Shown here one piece after another: positions 39,678 to 56,224 of a DNA stretch of 64,000 nucleotides. The notes below the pieces were generated by a model. It was not told the DNA's origin. It saw nothing but the letters and a program-made list of their open reading frames with translations, and ran no database searches. Source of the DNA: Amia ocellicauda (lineage: Eukaryota > Chordata > Actinopteri > Amiiformes > Amiidae); NCBI RefSeq assembly GCF_036373705.1, contig NC_089868.1, positions 12,649,020-12,713,019 on the forward strand, in the 5' to 3' direction. The position numbers and the translations under genes were made by a program. Every line of letters starts with the position of its first letter. Position 1 is the first letter of the stretch.

Positions 39678-40777
39678 GAAGACAAAAGGATAGACCTTAC
39701 TGCATATGACCCTTGCTTGTTGGGACTTTCTTTCTGGCGTGATATATATTGTTTGGAGGAGGAACTGTACTGAACTTTGGACTGGCTATTGGAATATGAG
39801 ACTTGTGCTTTATAAGGCAGAAATTATAGACATTGACCCAGGTAACCCAGAAACCGCTTTGAACAGACAGTTTCTGAAGAATCCCCTAAGTTATTTTCAG
39901 AAATCAGATTCAAGATGTTTGAATTAAATAGAGTCTTTATTAACGAGCGCTCGGAAGGAAGATCGACTGGTGACACGCAGGTATTTGTCTCAACTTCCTT
40001 AAAGAGTTCAGAGAGCATACAGTTTTATACACACACAGTCCTGTGTCTCATACCAATGCTAGGGGACTACACCCGTATATTTTGGGTGCCAGCCCAACGA
40101 ATAAGAGAATGATATCAAGGCAAATAATCTATGGCACAAACATATATCTAGTACATCTTGTCTTCACAGCTTTGCAGAGCCCCCCCTTAAACGGGAAGAA
40201 AGCGGACTCAGGCAGAGAGAGAGAGAAGGGGGTTAAGGGTGGTCTTAGTTCTATTTTAGTTGTTTCTCATTTAATCTTTGAGATGCTTCTAGAGGCTTCT
40301 ACAGTATCTTTCCTGCTCAAGAGTGTGCAAGAAGCACCTGAGGGAGCCTCTTTGTCACAATATATATATGTAAAAATATACACACAGACACACAACTATT
40401 TTGTATTATTTATTATAATGTGTTTTTAATTGATACATTAATTTGAGACTATAACCCCAATAATTACGTTTTATAGAATTAGTCAGAACAGCTGGCAGCA
40501 AAGGCTGCAGGCTACTTAAAGCAGGTTTCACATTAAAGTTGTACAGCAGTTGCTACAGTGGTTGGAGAACAGCATTGTGAACTTGGTGATCTGGGTTTGA
40601 TTCCTGATCAGTACTTGTTAATTTCCTGGAGTTATATGTTATCAGAGTAGAACGAACAAATACAAGGCTTTTGAAAATACAGTGCTACATATGGAGGGTC
40701 AGTCCTTCTGACAAATATAATTTATAAATTTGTTTATTTTTTCACTTACACGTTAAATTCAGTGCATATGTGGATTC

Positions 40778-40778
40778 C

Positions 40779-40816
<38 letters not shown>
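40778..40816. repeat. (TTA)n microsatellite
   Basis: About 39 bp of TTA units, flanked by AT-rich intergenic sequence (39780-41200) in which no gene was seen. Note near-inverse matching text around 40440-40520 and 41060-41130 ('ttactccataaaacttaattattgg' type), suggesting a dispersed inverted repeat of about 700 bp. Confidence 0.75.
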
Positions 40817-41423
40817 ATTGATTTCTTACATTGCTTGGTTAAATTCGAATAATGATCCAGTCTAACTGGATATTAATGAGTGAATTTGCCTCGCTGTCTG
40901 ATTTGCTACTAGTTCATGTTACCTGAACCATGTTATTGAAACAAAATTCTAATTAGGAGAATTTAAAATCTGTATTAATCGCCTTGTAATTGTTCGTTTT
41001 ACTCTGATACCGTTTAACTCAAGGAAATTTAACTTTAACATGAAACCTGCTTTAAGTAGTCTGCAGCCTCGCTGCCGGCTGTTCTGACTAATTCCATAAA
41101 ACTTAATTATTGGGGTTATAGTCTCAAATTAATGTATCAATTAAAAACATGAATTGATGTTAAGACAACAAATTGTAACAGGATTAATTGTTGGGGATGA
41201 ATTGAGGCGCACACGTGGTCAGCGCCAGCTGGTGTGGGCACTGGTCAGAACTCCAAACTTGAGACACTTGTGTGGGCTGTAGTGCAGAGGAAGCTGGCAG
41301 AGAAGCCCCCCACGCGGGTGAGACCTCCAGGGCAGACTGGTGAGCAGCTGGGGTGAGCAGCATCCGGGTTGCGGGTTAACTGCCGCCGTTTCATATTAAA
41401 AAAAAAACGTAATTTGCAAGCAG

Positions 41424-44687
<3,264 letters not shown>

Positions 44688-45561
44688 CTTCTCTGGACCC
44701 TAGCAGTTAGCAAAAGCAAGAGGAGATTAGATACATCAAACAGACATCCTGCTCTAATGGGCTCCATCAAACTGTCAAACACACTTCAGTTCTCCATCTC
44801 TGTTTCCTCCTCAAAAGATTTAAGCACAGTGTCTGGAACCCTCTTCCTACAGCTCACCCTGTGGGCAGCCAGCATTTGTGCAAAGCCAATCAATAGCATT
44901 TTAAAGCATAGCATTTAATGCCACCAAACCTAATATACATGTCACTACATACTGCATGGCAATGGCAAGTTGGCATCCTAATCAAACACTCAACATATTA
45001 CCACCTGTTCGGCTCTCTAAGGCTAGGTAAGGAAACGATCAATGATTCAACAGAAAAGGTGTCATTCTGCTCAATGCACAGCCCGACTTTGTATTCAATT
45101 CATCATGACACGTGATAGAGCATCACTTAAATTGTATATAAAATGACTTACACAGTTTCAAATAAAGCTCCCGTGAACAGTTTAAAGGGACTGACCTTTC
45201 AGAACCTCATGGCTCAGGGCAATGGGGATAGTTTGCATTTTGACATTTATGATTCCAATCATGGAAAGTAACTGGTTTTATTCTGATGTAGATCAAATCA
45301 GAAACTAAGTTCTGCCAGTGTTGCTGCAGTCTTTAGAACTTATATAGCCAAGCAAAGGATGCAGAAGTCTGAGCAATTTGATGCTACAGTTACATCCTTT
45401 GTAAAACAGGTGTCAAAAAGTGTAGAGACACATGGGGCATTGATTGGATGATAAACATTTAACAATTAGACATTTGTATTTAATAAAAGAGTAACACAAT
45501 GCACAAGACTGACATTTCTAAAGTTACAACCCATCAACGCACAGTACAGCGCGTTTCATAT

Positions 45562-45694
45562 GTTCAAAGGACGCGTCCGTGTAGCGCAGATTTCCGCTGC
45601 TCTGCGCGGATCTGCGCGGCTCCACCAATGGGAGCGCTGGGATTCTGCAGACCAGCACCGAACTGCGGACATCTGCGCCAAACGGACCTTCGGT
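45562..45694. mobile_element. GC-rich fold-back MITE
   Basis: The left arm AAGGACGCGTCCGTGTAGCG and the right arm (reverse complement AAGGTCCGTTTGGCGCAGA) form imperfect inverted ends that continue as GCAGATxTCCGC. The text is CpG-rich against an AT-rich background. A related left arm recurs at 60957-61000 ('cgtttgtgtagcacagattt'). Confidence 0.5.
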
Positions 45695-46108
45695 AATGAT
45701 AACGGAGGGGTCCGTGTATATTTGCTGATCAAGTTGCCCACCATGTCATACAGCAGCACACACAGCTGCTGCATTTACAATAATAACCTCTAAAATGAGC
45801 CAATGAGTTGCAGTGTCAGCGGCGACACTTTCACATCCACACATCTTACTCCTGTGACATCCCACAGCACCCAAACCCACCGGGGCACAGCGGCCAGCTT
45901 TGGGTTTCAGATGTGCACCAACGACCGACAACAACATACAAGCACACGTTTTCAGTTCCTGATACAGGACGCAAAAGTCGTGTTGGTCTCCGTTAGAAAA
46001 CTCCCCTGTGCAGTTAGTTATCATCCCGATAGGAGTTGTCATACTCACGCTTCGCAGTAGTCTTGTCAATAGTAGAGGGGCCGATGCAGAAACAACGCAC
46101 ACCCGTCC

Positions 46109-46136
46109 GTCTGTCTGTCTGTCTGTCTGTCTGTCT
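46109..46136. repeat. (GTCT)n microsatellite
   Basis: Six to seven GTCT units in the region upstream of kinase copy 3. Confidence 0.9.
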
Positions 46137-46344
46137 CCGGCTCACTCCTCCACACGAACCAATAAAAACAGACACAACACAACTGTCGTTATGCTGTAGT
46201 CAAGCGATGTCAAACTCTAAAAACACTGACAACACCGCTTTCGCTATGACGTTTCCACAAACTCAAGGGATGTCCGCTCTCTTGTGGGTTTGCTCTGGAA
46301 CTGAATACGATGGCATAAGTAGAGCGATCTAGAACTCTTGAACC

Positions 46345-46375
46345 ATTGTGACGTCACAACTGCGTGATGACACAA
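46345..46375. promoter_or_regulatory. CRE between kinase copy 3 and a plus-strand candidate exon
   Basis: TGACGTCA lies at 46349-46356 in the context GTGACGTCACAA, followed by TGATGAC. This echoes the arrangement upstream of copy 1 (GTGACGTCACAATGGGATGACG). It is about 1.66 kb from the copy 3 start codon, so if it serves that gene a 5' untranslated exon and intron would be needed. It also lies about 145 bp before the ATG at 46498 on the plus strand. Confidence 0.4.
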
Positions 46376-46497
46376 TGCACGTATCCCACGGTGATAGTAC
46401 GGAATTAAGTAGCAGTATGAATCATAAAGTGCACTGGCATTATAACCTATAAAGATCCGATTACTTTTGTTTTTCATCAACTGTAAGCCTTTCCAAG

Positions 46498-46632
46498 ATG
46501 AATACAAAATCAAAAACATTCCAGTGCAGTTCACATAATATCCGCCTGATGGTGCAGAAGTGTAAGTCTTACAGGTTTAAAATGAAACTCATACTTCTTC
46601 TCCATCTAGTGGGAATGATGTGTATTGCCATG
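46498..46632 (+). CDS. Candidate first exon with signal anchor
   Basis: From ATG 46498 the frame reads a short basic/polar N-terminus and then KMKLILLLHLVGMMCIAMV, ending at a good donor (GCCATG|GTAAGTC) at about 46632. This layout suits a type II membrane or secreted protein. No continuation exon was found downstream, and no family is recognised. It could be chance. Confidence 0.3.
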
Positions 46633-46689
46633 GTAAGTCTATTTCTATCCAGTGGTAAAAACATGACGTTTAAAATACATTGATACATT

Positions 46690-49600
46690 ACCGAAATGAA
46701 GAATGGAAACCTGTAGTGCACTCAGATTGTGAGCTCAAACTCACTCTGAAGGCAATAAAAATACAGTGAAATCCTACTAGATTTTAAGGTGATGTTTGCA
46801 CTTGTATCAGTGTTCCCAAGTCATGAAATAACCAGTCCATACATACTGCTGTGGAAACGAGCAATATTTATTTTTGCTTGGTCAAAAATATACCTTTACT
46901 TTAAACTTAATTTACTAGACTATCAGAAATCTATCAATCAATACATTTGTATTTGTTTAGCGCCCTTCGCAGGGAGCCACAGAGCGCTTTTGACATGTCA
47001 AATCCCAAATCATTCAAAGTTAATATGAGTGAAGTGGATTGCATGAGTTATGAGCATGGATAGCCTATGTGGTGCTTCAAAAGTGTGCGTCTCTCCTGTT
47101 ACAACACATTGCTGATAGTGGAATTTCCATAATTGATCAGTGGGGATACATATATAGTGGGTTTGTTATTATTATTATATCAGGTTTTGCTTTCTGATTC
47201 ACGTTGGCATTTCAGACTTTCATTGACATGTAAATCTTCTTTATAGTGGACACCAGACAAACAATACTCAAGTTGCATTGTAACCGACTGTAACTATAGT
47301 ATGGATAGCAAATATTTCATTATTTATTTTTATAACCACTAGCGCAAATGATTCAGGACCTAAATGCCTTTATTTTTCCCAATCTGACTTTCCATGAGGC
47401 ATGTGTATGTGTAAGAAATACCCTACCTGTCTGCCACACTCCATTCACCTTGTTATATCTCGAATCTGCATATTCTGCACTGATGTCCATGACCAGACGT
47501 CGAAGTCCATCATCGGAGCTGTCTCTGTTATGTTTCCCTTACAAACTGTCCATCGCGTATCATTTCCCTCCGGATGGGTCTCACACTTGCAGACAACACA
47601 CATGATATTTCAGGAATGGTGAAGTCCTGTTCTAAGAGATATTCAACCTGTTCCTTGGATATATTGAATGATGGCTGACCTTCATTGTCATTTTTTCCCA
47701 GTCTGATTTTCCATTAGGCATGTGTATGTGTACACAGACATACAGGTCTTTTTCAACCCAGTGGATACTGTTAAAAGCATACTGTCCAAGTATGGAAATA
47801 TTACTATTTGTAAAATGTATTTTTATAGTTTGTGGTAAATTTCCAAACTATGTTCCATGCAGTCTTTTAGCTGAGATGTTAAACCTTATGCCTGGATTTA
47901 ATAGATCCCAAGGCACGTGTAAAAAAAGAGTAGCGGTATCAAGCCAGTCTCCTGGCTAAATTCCAATACCAATAGCCACTTCCCTGGATCCAATTGTACT
48001 GATGACCTAATAGTATAAAAGAGTGTCAAGATATAATAATGACAATAAAATAATTATTATAACACATCTTAAATCCAGGATACACAGGCACAGTAGGAAC
48101 TGTACAAAAAAGCTAATATTTGTACTGTGTTAATATTGCATTGTATGGCCTATAGTTGGAGGATAAAAATTCAAGGTGGCATTGATTACTACAGTAGAAA
48201 AATAGTGTCCCTGAAAGCCAGCAACAACAACAGAGCTTCAACCGTTTTTGAAAGTTGTGTTTTTGCTGTACATCAGTTTGTCTTACCATCATGAGTCCAG
48301 TGACAAAGGCCTTGAACATATAGAAGTTTGACTACAGGTAAGGCGAGCAAGGGAATGTGTTTATGCCCTTCCAAAGTCTTGGGATATTTGAATGCCCAAG
48401 TCCACGTCTTCCCTGAAGCCCTCGTATGAACGCCTGCATGGCACCCTTCAGAGATTGAATCATGTATTTGCAAGCGGAAACTGTGAACCAGCATGCAAAT
48501 ATTCTACGGCTGGAGAAGGGTTGGAGCCCAATGGTGACACTCTTGTTGCTCGTGGTTTTTATTTGTTCTGACAGATAAGCAGCGCTCCTTGAATACGCAT
48601 GAGTTTCTAGGTTTGAATCAGTAGTACCAAAGACAGATGCACTCAATGCATCCAATCACAATGAGCAGCGCTCACCATATATATGTAAACAGTTTGGCCC
48701 GTGGGCCAGTGACTGCAACAACACCATTGTTGACCCCAGTGAGCCGTGGCCCGGAAAACAATCCCTGTCTGTTTCGAGAGCGCATTAGCAACCTTAATGG
48801 CCAGAGATGCAGCTGGGGCAGTGGGCACCACCAGCCACCCAGAACAAGCGTGGACGCCCACGACTCACGTCTGAGGACCATGGTGTCCTGCTAGGTCCTA
48901 GACCGAGACCGCCATCTGCAGCTCGTAGTGTGACCACCAGAGTGAGGCCTGATTCGATCAGACCACCTAGACCTGATGTGAATTAGCAGGTATATGCATG
49001 TATATGCATGCATGTATATAGCTATGCATGTATAGCTCATAGAGCCCAAACAACGCTAGTTAGTGCAGATAAGATGAAAGAGATGTGCTTAAAGTGAATG
49101 AGATGATAAGGAGCTGGACATGGGCTGCTGAGACGCTGTCAGGAGTGGGGTCCACTCACAGTCGTCTGTGGACGGATGTTGACGTATCGAGTCATGGAAG
49201 AGGTGTCTCTCGTGCTGTGGACTGGCACGTCGATTCACACTCAGTAGGGGTTTAAAAAGATATCTGACTGGGGTGTTGACTTCTCTAATTAGTTGAAACT
49301 TCACAAATTGCATAATGTCATTTCACAACAGTCCAGTGACCCATTTTGCACAGCAGCACCCTTCCTATTGATTTATCAGACTGTCATAGCGTGTGTTTGA
49401 CATTGGTTTATAGATTGTACTCTTGACAGTCTGCATTGCCCCTACTTAAATCCCACTGAATGGCTCTTGTGTAATGCAGTGCCACTTGGGGGTCCCAGGT
49501 GGGGGTCAATGCAATGAGAACACTATACCATTCTAAAGAGACACAATAAACATTGGACAAATTTGCTAATAGTCTCAGAGCTTGTGCCCAGCTTTTCCAC

Positions 49601-50370
49601 AAATTCCAGCTTATCTGATTTTATATGGTTTACTATTGATTTGTGGTGACATAACACAATAAACAGATAGGTCTGCTAACATGTCTTGCTGTAGTAAGCA
49701 CTGTTCATCATTGTTTAAAGCAGTAATTAGCATTGTTCTTCAGTGCCCACTGCTTAGTCAAATCATAGAGTTCAGCTGACTATCATGCATTTATTCATAG
49801 TTGCTTTCCATTTAATCCAAGAAATCTGATGAAAATGAAAAAGAGTAATAATAATGTCATCACTATGTATGTTTCACTGTCATCATTTGGCTTTATGTGC
49901 AAGTCCAGTGTTGAAGGGTTTGTAAAATCAGTACGAGAGCAGCACGACTGAATAAGGCCACTCACACTCACAATCGTGCACATGCAAGTACAGAGACACA
50001 CACAGCGGCACAGTAATGATCACTCCAGAGTGAGTCAGGAATGCTTTCATTTTGAACCAGGAATAAACTCGCTGTTCAAAAGGGCACAAGCTACAGGCCA
50101 GACGCATTTCCCCAGCACAGCCCCCGCTGATTGAGGACAGTGATTGGCTTACATGGATTCATTCCCTTGTGAGTGTGCAGTGTGGAAGTTGACGGAGCTG
50201 TAGTGTGGATTTCCAAACAGCACCCCTTGCTGGTCTGAACAAAGTATATAAATGGCTGATAATCCTTGTTACACTGAGTAACACTATCACATTGATTTGA
50301 ATTGCATTGTGTTGAGACACTAAGCAAATGTGTCACTTGGTTTTGCTTTATTGGATCTTTAATGGCCCTT
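46690..50370. other. Intergenic DNA with unidentified fragments
   Basis: No confident gene. 46935-46990 ('gtttagcgcccttcgcaggg') looks like a short dispersed fish repeat. A GC-richer block at 48690-48960 contains CGTGGACGCCCACGACTC-like text that could be a transposase helix-turn-helix relic, but no frame supports it. The rest is AT-rich. Confidence 0.35.
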
Positions 50371-50439
50371 TCACAGCCTCATTTTCTCAAGTGCCTTGAG
50401 ATGGTGCTACCCATGTACATCCACAGCACATTGCAGCAC

Positions 50440-51300
50440 TGCAATCTCTCCATCGTTCGGCACTGAAGACAGTTTGCTCAACTCCTCCACTGCAGAGCCC
50501 AGGGCACCCAGCTGTGCAGACAAGTGAAGAAAGAATAGAGGGGTGAATACACCGATACAGAGAAGGGGTTCATATACTTACACACAGGGATAAGGGCTTT
50601 AACACTGATACACACAGAGTACAGCAACTACACTGAGCCACAGTGCTGGTTACAGAGAGAGAAAGCAGTGCTCCACTTCTCACAGCAGGCCTGCAAGAGG
50701 CAGCAAGAGGAGCAGGGCATTCTGAGGAGAGTGTGAGGGTAAGAACAGGGGGCCACACTGAACAATATCAGTGTGCAGACAGACTCAGGACACGTGTAGC
50801 CAAGGAAACCTCAGCAGAGCTCTTTGTGTACAGGTCCAGCACCCACAGCTCCAGAGCTGCCCAGGGAGTGGGGTCAGACACACCGTACATCTGCTGTTTT
50901 GAAGCTCTTACCATGGTCCTGTCCCCTGGCTCTGCTCCGCCATACCTCCACAAATACACTGTGCCGTTACACACTGCTACCACCAGGAGGGGCTGTACAC
51001 CAGACTCACCCTGGGACTAAAGTCACTCACTGGCAGAAGGATCAACAATCCTTGCAATAAGCAGACAGCTTGTCAAGTTGTAACTGCAGATTCCTAGGCA
51101 GCTTTAGAAGGAGCAATATTTGACTTAAGATAAGACAGTTGTTCCTACACCTGCAACGATTAGTCTGTCCACAAATTGCCAGTCATCATCACACTGTGTC
51201 CTAGTCCTGTCTTACAGGGGCTCATGTGTGCAGTCTCACCTTTTCACAGCCTCTGTCCCAGCATGCATTGCATCATCCTATGCACCAGCATCAGTGTGAC
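50440..51300 (-). pseudogene. Possible exon remnants of an unidentified gene
   Basis: Three splice-bounded stretches lie on the minus strand. One is at about 51299-51238 between 'cccctcag' and GTGAGAC (VTLMLVHRMMQCMLGQ, with a stop). Another is at about 51000-50914, ending before GTAAGAGC (LLVVAVCNGTVYLWRYGGAEPG). The third runs from about 50517 to a stop near 50412 after 'tctgcacag' (LGALGSAVEELSKLSSVPND...). VYLWR recalls a WD-type beta-propeller strand. The stop in the first piece suggests a dead gene. The family is not identified. Confidence 0.25.
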
Positions 51301-52574
51301 CTCTGAGGGGAGGGCAGCAGTGGTCATGAACAGCCTAGAGCTGAGAGAAACACAGACACAGTCATTTTTAAGACTATATTTTAGTTGTGCAGGGAGGGTT
51401 GGGAGCTATAGTAAGATTCAGGTTAAACTCAGGATATTAACAATGACTGTACATTTGTTTGATCACAAATCTTCCAAAAGTTGGTCTGTGTTATTATGGC
51501 AAATCCCAAAACTGGCTAAACATGTATTAGGAGGACATCCAAAACCTCACACAAATGTAATGGAAAGGTCAGGCTCTCTGCTACTTGTGTGCCAAGTATT
51601 AGGGAGGTTTCATTTTGTCTTCTCATCTTGATGGAGAATTTGGTTATAATGAAATCATTTGGAGATAATTCAAACTGTAACTTGCAAGTAGTTTACAAGA
51701 GATGTGCCCTGAGATGATAGAATCACTGCTTCAACTGAGAAAGTAACGTATCATAGAGTCACAGGTAATTAAAAATGTATTACATATATGATATAATAGC
51801 TGGAGTGAGAACTGATCTTATTTTATAACCCCCAGCTCACAACAATACCTATGACATTACATATTTTGCTAATTCAAGAAAACATGACTTAATATGTGGG
51901 AGATTTAATGGAGGGGAGAGAGTGAAGCAGCTCCATGGCCTCAGCTCTGGCTCCAGGCTCTGGAGCGCTCTGAAGAGCCTGAGTCCAGCTCCAGCTCCGC
52001 TCCGGCTCCAGAGCACAACTTACAAAATCTGTCCAGCTCCGATCCAGCTCCAGGTCCTGGAGATGGCTCCGGGCTCCAGAGCTGGTGCACGGCCAACGTT
52101 ACAAGGCAGCAATCAGGTTGTTTCCCAGAAATGTTGCAAATGCATTGCTCATCCATATTACCCAATGTAGGAGTCACTGGAGATGGAGGTCACCCTCCTC
52201 TTTAACTCCAGACTCATCCATGGCCTGTGGATAATACACATCCTCCTCAAAACCACATGCCCTGATACACTGATACACTACAAAGACATACAAATACAAA
52301 GACAATGCAATAATACAATACAAGTGTAAGATCTGAGGTTCCAGGGTTCAAGTCCCTGTTTGGGTACCAAATTATATGCAAGTACAGCCCAGCTGTTTAA
52401 ATGTGTAAAACATGTAAAATAATGTGATATACTGTAATAATTGTAAGTCCAACACAACATATACCACAATATCATAGTTAATCATTAGCAATATAATGTA
52501 CATTCATAAATTCAATGGTATTTGCCTTAAAGGCACACAACCAGATTTTAAATGCATATGTGAACATGTGATCA

Positions 52575-52935
52575 GCCAATATTGCAGTGAATTACACTGA
52601 ATGCTGCACACACACTGTACACTGAATGCTGCACACACACTACGCACTGTACACTGAATACTGCATACAAACTGTACACTGAATACTGCACACACTGCAC
52701 ACTATACACTGAATACTGCACACACACTGCACACTGTACACTGAATACTGCACACACACTGCGCACTGTACACTGAATACTGCACACACACTGCGCACTG
52801 TACACTGAATACTGCACACACACTGCGCACTGTACACTGAATACTTACGCTACACATCATACACCACACGCTACACAAACAGTGCACACCACACCGAATA
52901 CTGCACACTGTACATTATACAGTGCACACTGAACA
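52575..52935. repeat. 32-bp minisatellite
   Basis: About eight imperfect copies of a unit such as ACTGTACACTGAATACTGCA followed by CACACACTGCGC. The Cys/Val/Gln/Tyr-rich reading frames on the minus strand come from the repeat. Confidence 0.9.
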
Positions 52936-53018
52936 CACACAGTAGGGCATTTCTCTCATTGTATTATAATATAATTCAGTACATTAATAAATGTCCCTCT
53001 CGCTCTCTCTCTCTGCAG

Positions 53019-53159
53019 GCTGGTCCCGGGGCGGCTCTGTTCCAGGCAGTGGTGTCACTGCTGTGCTCAGTGCAGGAGCAGGGAGACCGCACCCCCCCAG
53101 GCATACTCAAGGCTGCTCTCTACCTTCTGGCACTCAGCCAGGACCGGAGTCCCCAATGA
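53019..53159 (+). CDS. Candidate terminal exon of an unidentified gene
   Basis: A pyrimidine tract and acceptor (CTCTCTCTCTCTGCAG, 53003-53018) is followed by 141 bp of open frame, AGPGAALFQAVVSLLCSVQE...LKAALYLLALSQDRSPQ, and a stop at 53157-53159. Local GC content is high against AT-rich flanks, as for a true exon. The sequence looks like an alpha-helical repeat piece. The family is not identified and no upstream exon is assigned. Confidence 0.35.
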   Translation, partial: AGPGAALFQAVVSLLCSVQEQGDRTPPGILKAALYLLALSQDRSPQ

Positions 53160-55084
53160 CTAAATCCATTATTTTGACAATAACGTTTTTAGGGGTAATT
53201 GTCATTTGTTTTTATTTCATACATTTGTGTGTAGTGTTCGTCAAGGTGTTTTCACACTGCTAGCTACATTTTTCTTGTATGATTATTTCACAATACAGCA
53301 ACATATGAATGATGAATCATGCTGTAAACATGTATGACGGAGATGAACCTAAATCTATTTCTTGCATCTTGAATAGTGTAGGGAAAAAATGAAAAGGAAA
53401 TTTAAAAGTGGGGACATTTCCCGCTTCTTCCTTCCCCTAAAACAGTGTAGGGGGCACAAGGAGGGAGAGTTGGAGAAAGAAGGAGAGCAGAGCGAGAGAC
53501 AGGAGAGAGATGGTGAACTGAGCTACAGAAATAAAGACAAGAGACATGGAGATGGAATGAGCAGCGCCAGAGAAGAAAGAGATTCAGAGACAGGCAACGA
53601 TCAAGACAGAGATGGATAAAGAAAGTGAGAGCGATAAAGAGAGAGACAGGAACCCACAGGTGGAAAGTGAAGGGAGACAGAGACAGATTGACATGCCTGC
53701 CCCAAGTGCAGCTGAACCACATGCTATGTTTGTTGTTTGTGGTCTAGATAACAATTAGGCTGAGATATCTGCCTTAGTTGACTGAATTATTTACAGCAAA
53801 GTGTTGCTTTACTAGTAATTAGACCTTCCTTGACTTACGTCATCAAAAAAGGCTATCTTATGTTTGAAGAAAACAGGCTCCTGTATGTAAATATTTTCAT
53901 GTCTACAAAATCTCTGTGATTTAATGAGATTAAAGAGGTAACGTATGCTACTCTTCCATGCATTCTACATACCGGTCTATTTCAGATGAACTTTATTATA
54001 CTGTGCTTTCTTGTCTCCCCAAAAAATGTAAATAGGGAAATGAGCAACATCCAGGCAGTCATTGTTTTAATCTTACTTAATCACCGTCATTGTCATACTT
54101 GTGTGTCCTTTAGTGCACATCGTCCGTTCTCCAGCAGATATTGTAGCTGCACGAGGCATCGATCCAGTCTAACTATATGTGGCAAATCTATTTTCAAGTA
54201 TATATAGTGATTAACATTGAGGCTGGCTGATCTGTTTTTGGTTCATCTCCCATCAGAAGACACTAACGTCAATTTGATTTGGATTGTGTGGGGATTCTTC
54301 CACGCCTCCATGCCACCCTACAACTATCTCCTGCCACCCGCTTGCCACCCCAGGTGAAAATGTCTAGATCCGCCCCTGGTTGTAAGTTACTCAATGTCAA
54401 ATAAAAAAATAAAAAAAGGAATATATATATATATATATACACATATTGTCTCTGGATTAATTTTAATATTTGTATTGTATGGAACAAACTTTTTTTTATT
54501 AATTTGTCATAAGAACTACATTATTTGTGTCATAGGATTAAACACCTACAGCTATATTTCATAGCAAGCCTTGAAATTAGGTATGAAGCCCAATTCTGAA
54601 AATCATAGATCTCCTCATTAAAATACAATCCACCTCATTTAATGGGGCAATATTTCCATATGAACTCATTTACGACGTTTTAAACTGACCCTGGGGTTGA
54701 AAAGTATAATATTGATTGACACATCCTTCCCCCCGGTCCAATGAGTGCATTATCACAAAGTGGAATCAGTTGTTTATTTCTCTCTGAGGTTGAATCAGTG
54801 TGATTCATCAAATTGAAAGACACTCATCTGATACAGATTCATGACACAGCGTCACATCAATCTAAGACAGTCTGACAGCTGCTCTGGGTCTCTCGATTGT
54901 GTTGCTCACCCACCTGACTGACTGGAGCCCGTTCCCGCCTGGTGTGGAAACTGGGACACTGGACACTGGGGGGTGTCACCAGTAGTGTTCTCTGTGTGTC
55001 AGTGTTAGTGTGCCTCCCTGCTCAGGCTGCAGCGCCACCACTCTGCACAGCTACTGCCCTCTCCAGCCTGTCCACCACACTGGT

Positions 55085-55600
55085 GTCTGTGGCCTGGCTC
55101 CGTGTGTCCTCTTCACTGTGTCTGTGGCCTGGCTCCGTGTGTCCTCTTCACTATGTCTGTGGCCTGGCTCCGTGTGTACCCTTCACTGTGTCTGTGGCCT
55201 GGCTCTGTGTGTCCTCTTCACTGTGTGTCCTCTTCACTGTGTCTGTGGCCTGGCTCCATGTGTCCTCTTCACAGTGTGTCCTTTTCACTGTGTCTGTGGC
55301 CTGGCTGAGTGTGTCCTCTTCACAGTGTCTGTGTCCTCTTCACTGTGTCTGTGGTCTGGCTCCATGTGTCCTCTTCACTCTTTAGTTGAAAACACAACAA
55401 AATGCATGTCATTAGTTCACAGCAGCTAGCAGTGGACAAATGCAGAGCTATATTAGCAATGTATTGAAAGCAAGGAATGAGTGAACCTTGAATAAGATTT
55501 GAGCAGACGTTTGCAGTCCCCCTGGAAGCCAAATCCCCGCTCTCCCTCCCCGTCCGTCTTGAAGAAGGAGCCTCGGCCTGTGTGGAGCGACGAGGACAAG
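55085..55600 (+). repeat. 35-bp minisatellite and duplicated right flank (copy B)
   Basis: About eight copies of the same 35-bp unit as at 36.6 kb fill 55085-55380, here mostly with CACTG instead of CACAG at the unit end. The flank 55380-55600 matches 37015-37220. The unit-end difference between the arrays suggests separate homogenisation after duplication. Confidence 0.9.
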
Positions 55601-55802
55601 AATAAATTTGGATGTGTATATGTATTGTGTAAATAAAGGTATACATTGGTGTGTGTTAAGTCTTACTAGAAGTGTACTTAAGAAGGATGAGGTGATGCCA
55701 AGGGTCGGGCCAGAAGGTAGTTTGATGTGTTTGCTGCACTGCACAACAATGACCACCTGGGAAAGCCCCACCGAAGATCTATCATATATATGTGTTGGTT
55801 TG

Positions 55803-55862
55803 TCTGTGTGTGTGTGTGTGTGTGTGTGTCTGTCTATCTCTCTATCTGTCTGTGTCTGTGTA
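55803..55862. repeat. (TG)n with TCTG/TCTA units
   Basis: A TG run of about 26 bp is followed by imperfect TCTG/TCTA repeats. The Cys/Val frame across it is an artefact. Confidence 0.9.
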
Positions 55863-56224
55863 TCCGTGGGTGTATGTGTCTCTGTTTGTGTTGGTAGTTT
55901 TAATTGCAATTGAATTGTAAGCACTGGCGGATCCAAGGGTTGGTAAGGGGTAACAGCTTCCACCCCAGTAAGAAAGACTTGCCACCCCAATCTCCCCATG
56001 CTAAAATATGTATTTTTTTACATTTTAATCCTGTCCGACATTCGCTATAGAATAGTTACTGTGTAGTTTTTCTGCGAGACGGTCTCTGACAAGAACGTGA
56101 ACTTTAGTTTAGTGAACTCTCTACAAAATAGTTAAGGTGTTGGATGGGGACGGTGTGTGGTGGGGACTGTGGTAGTGCCAGTTCCCGTTGAGGCGGAGTG
56201 TGAAGAACCCAGAGAAGGTCTGCC

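Noticed and set aside
39410-39773. Cys/Val and Thr/His/Gln/Asn repeat proteins
   Set aside because: All frames of the 11-bp repeat are open, so the translations carry no evidence of coding.
48637-48894. Possible transposase or gene at 48.7 kb
   Set aside because: Short RGRPR-like text is suggestive, but stops occur in the relevant frame and no second conserved block was found.
51176-51631. 151-codon plus-strand frame
   Set aside because: No homology, no splice logic and antisense to the possible exon remnants; length alone is weak evidence.
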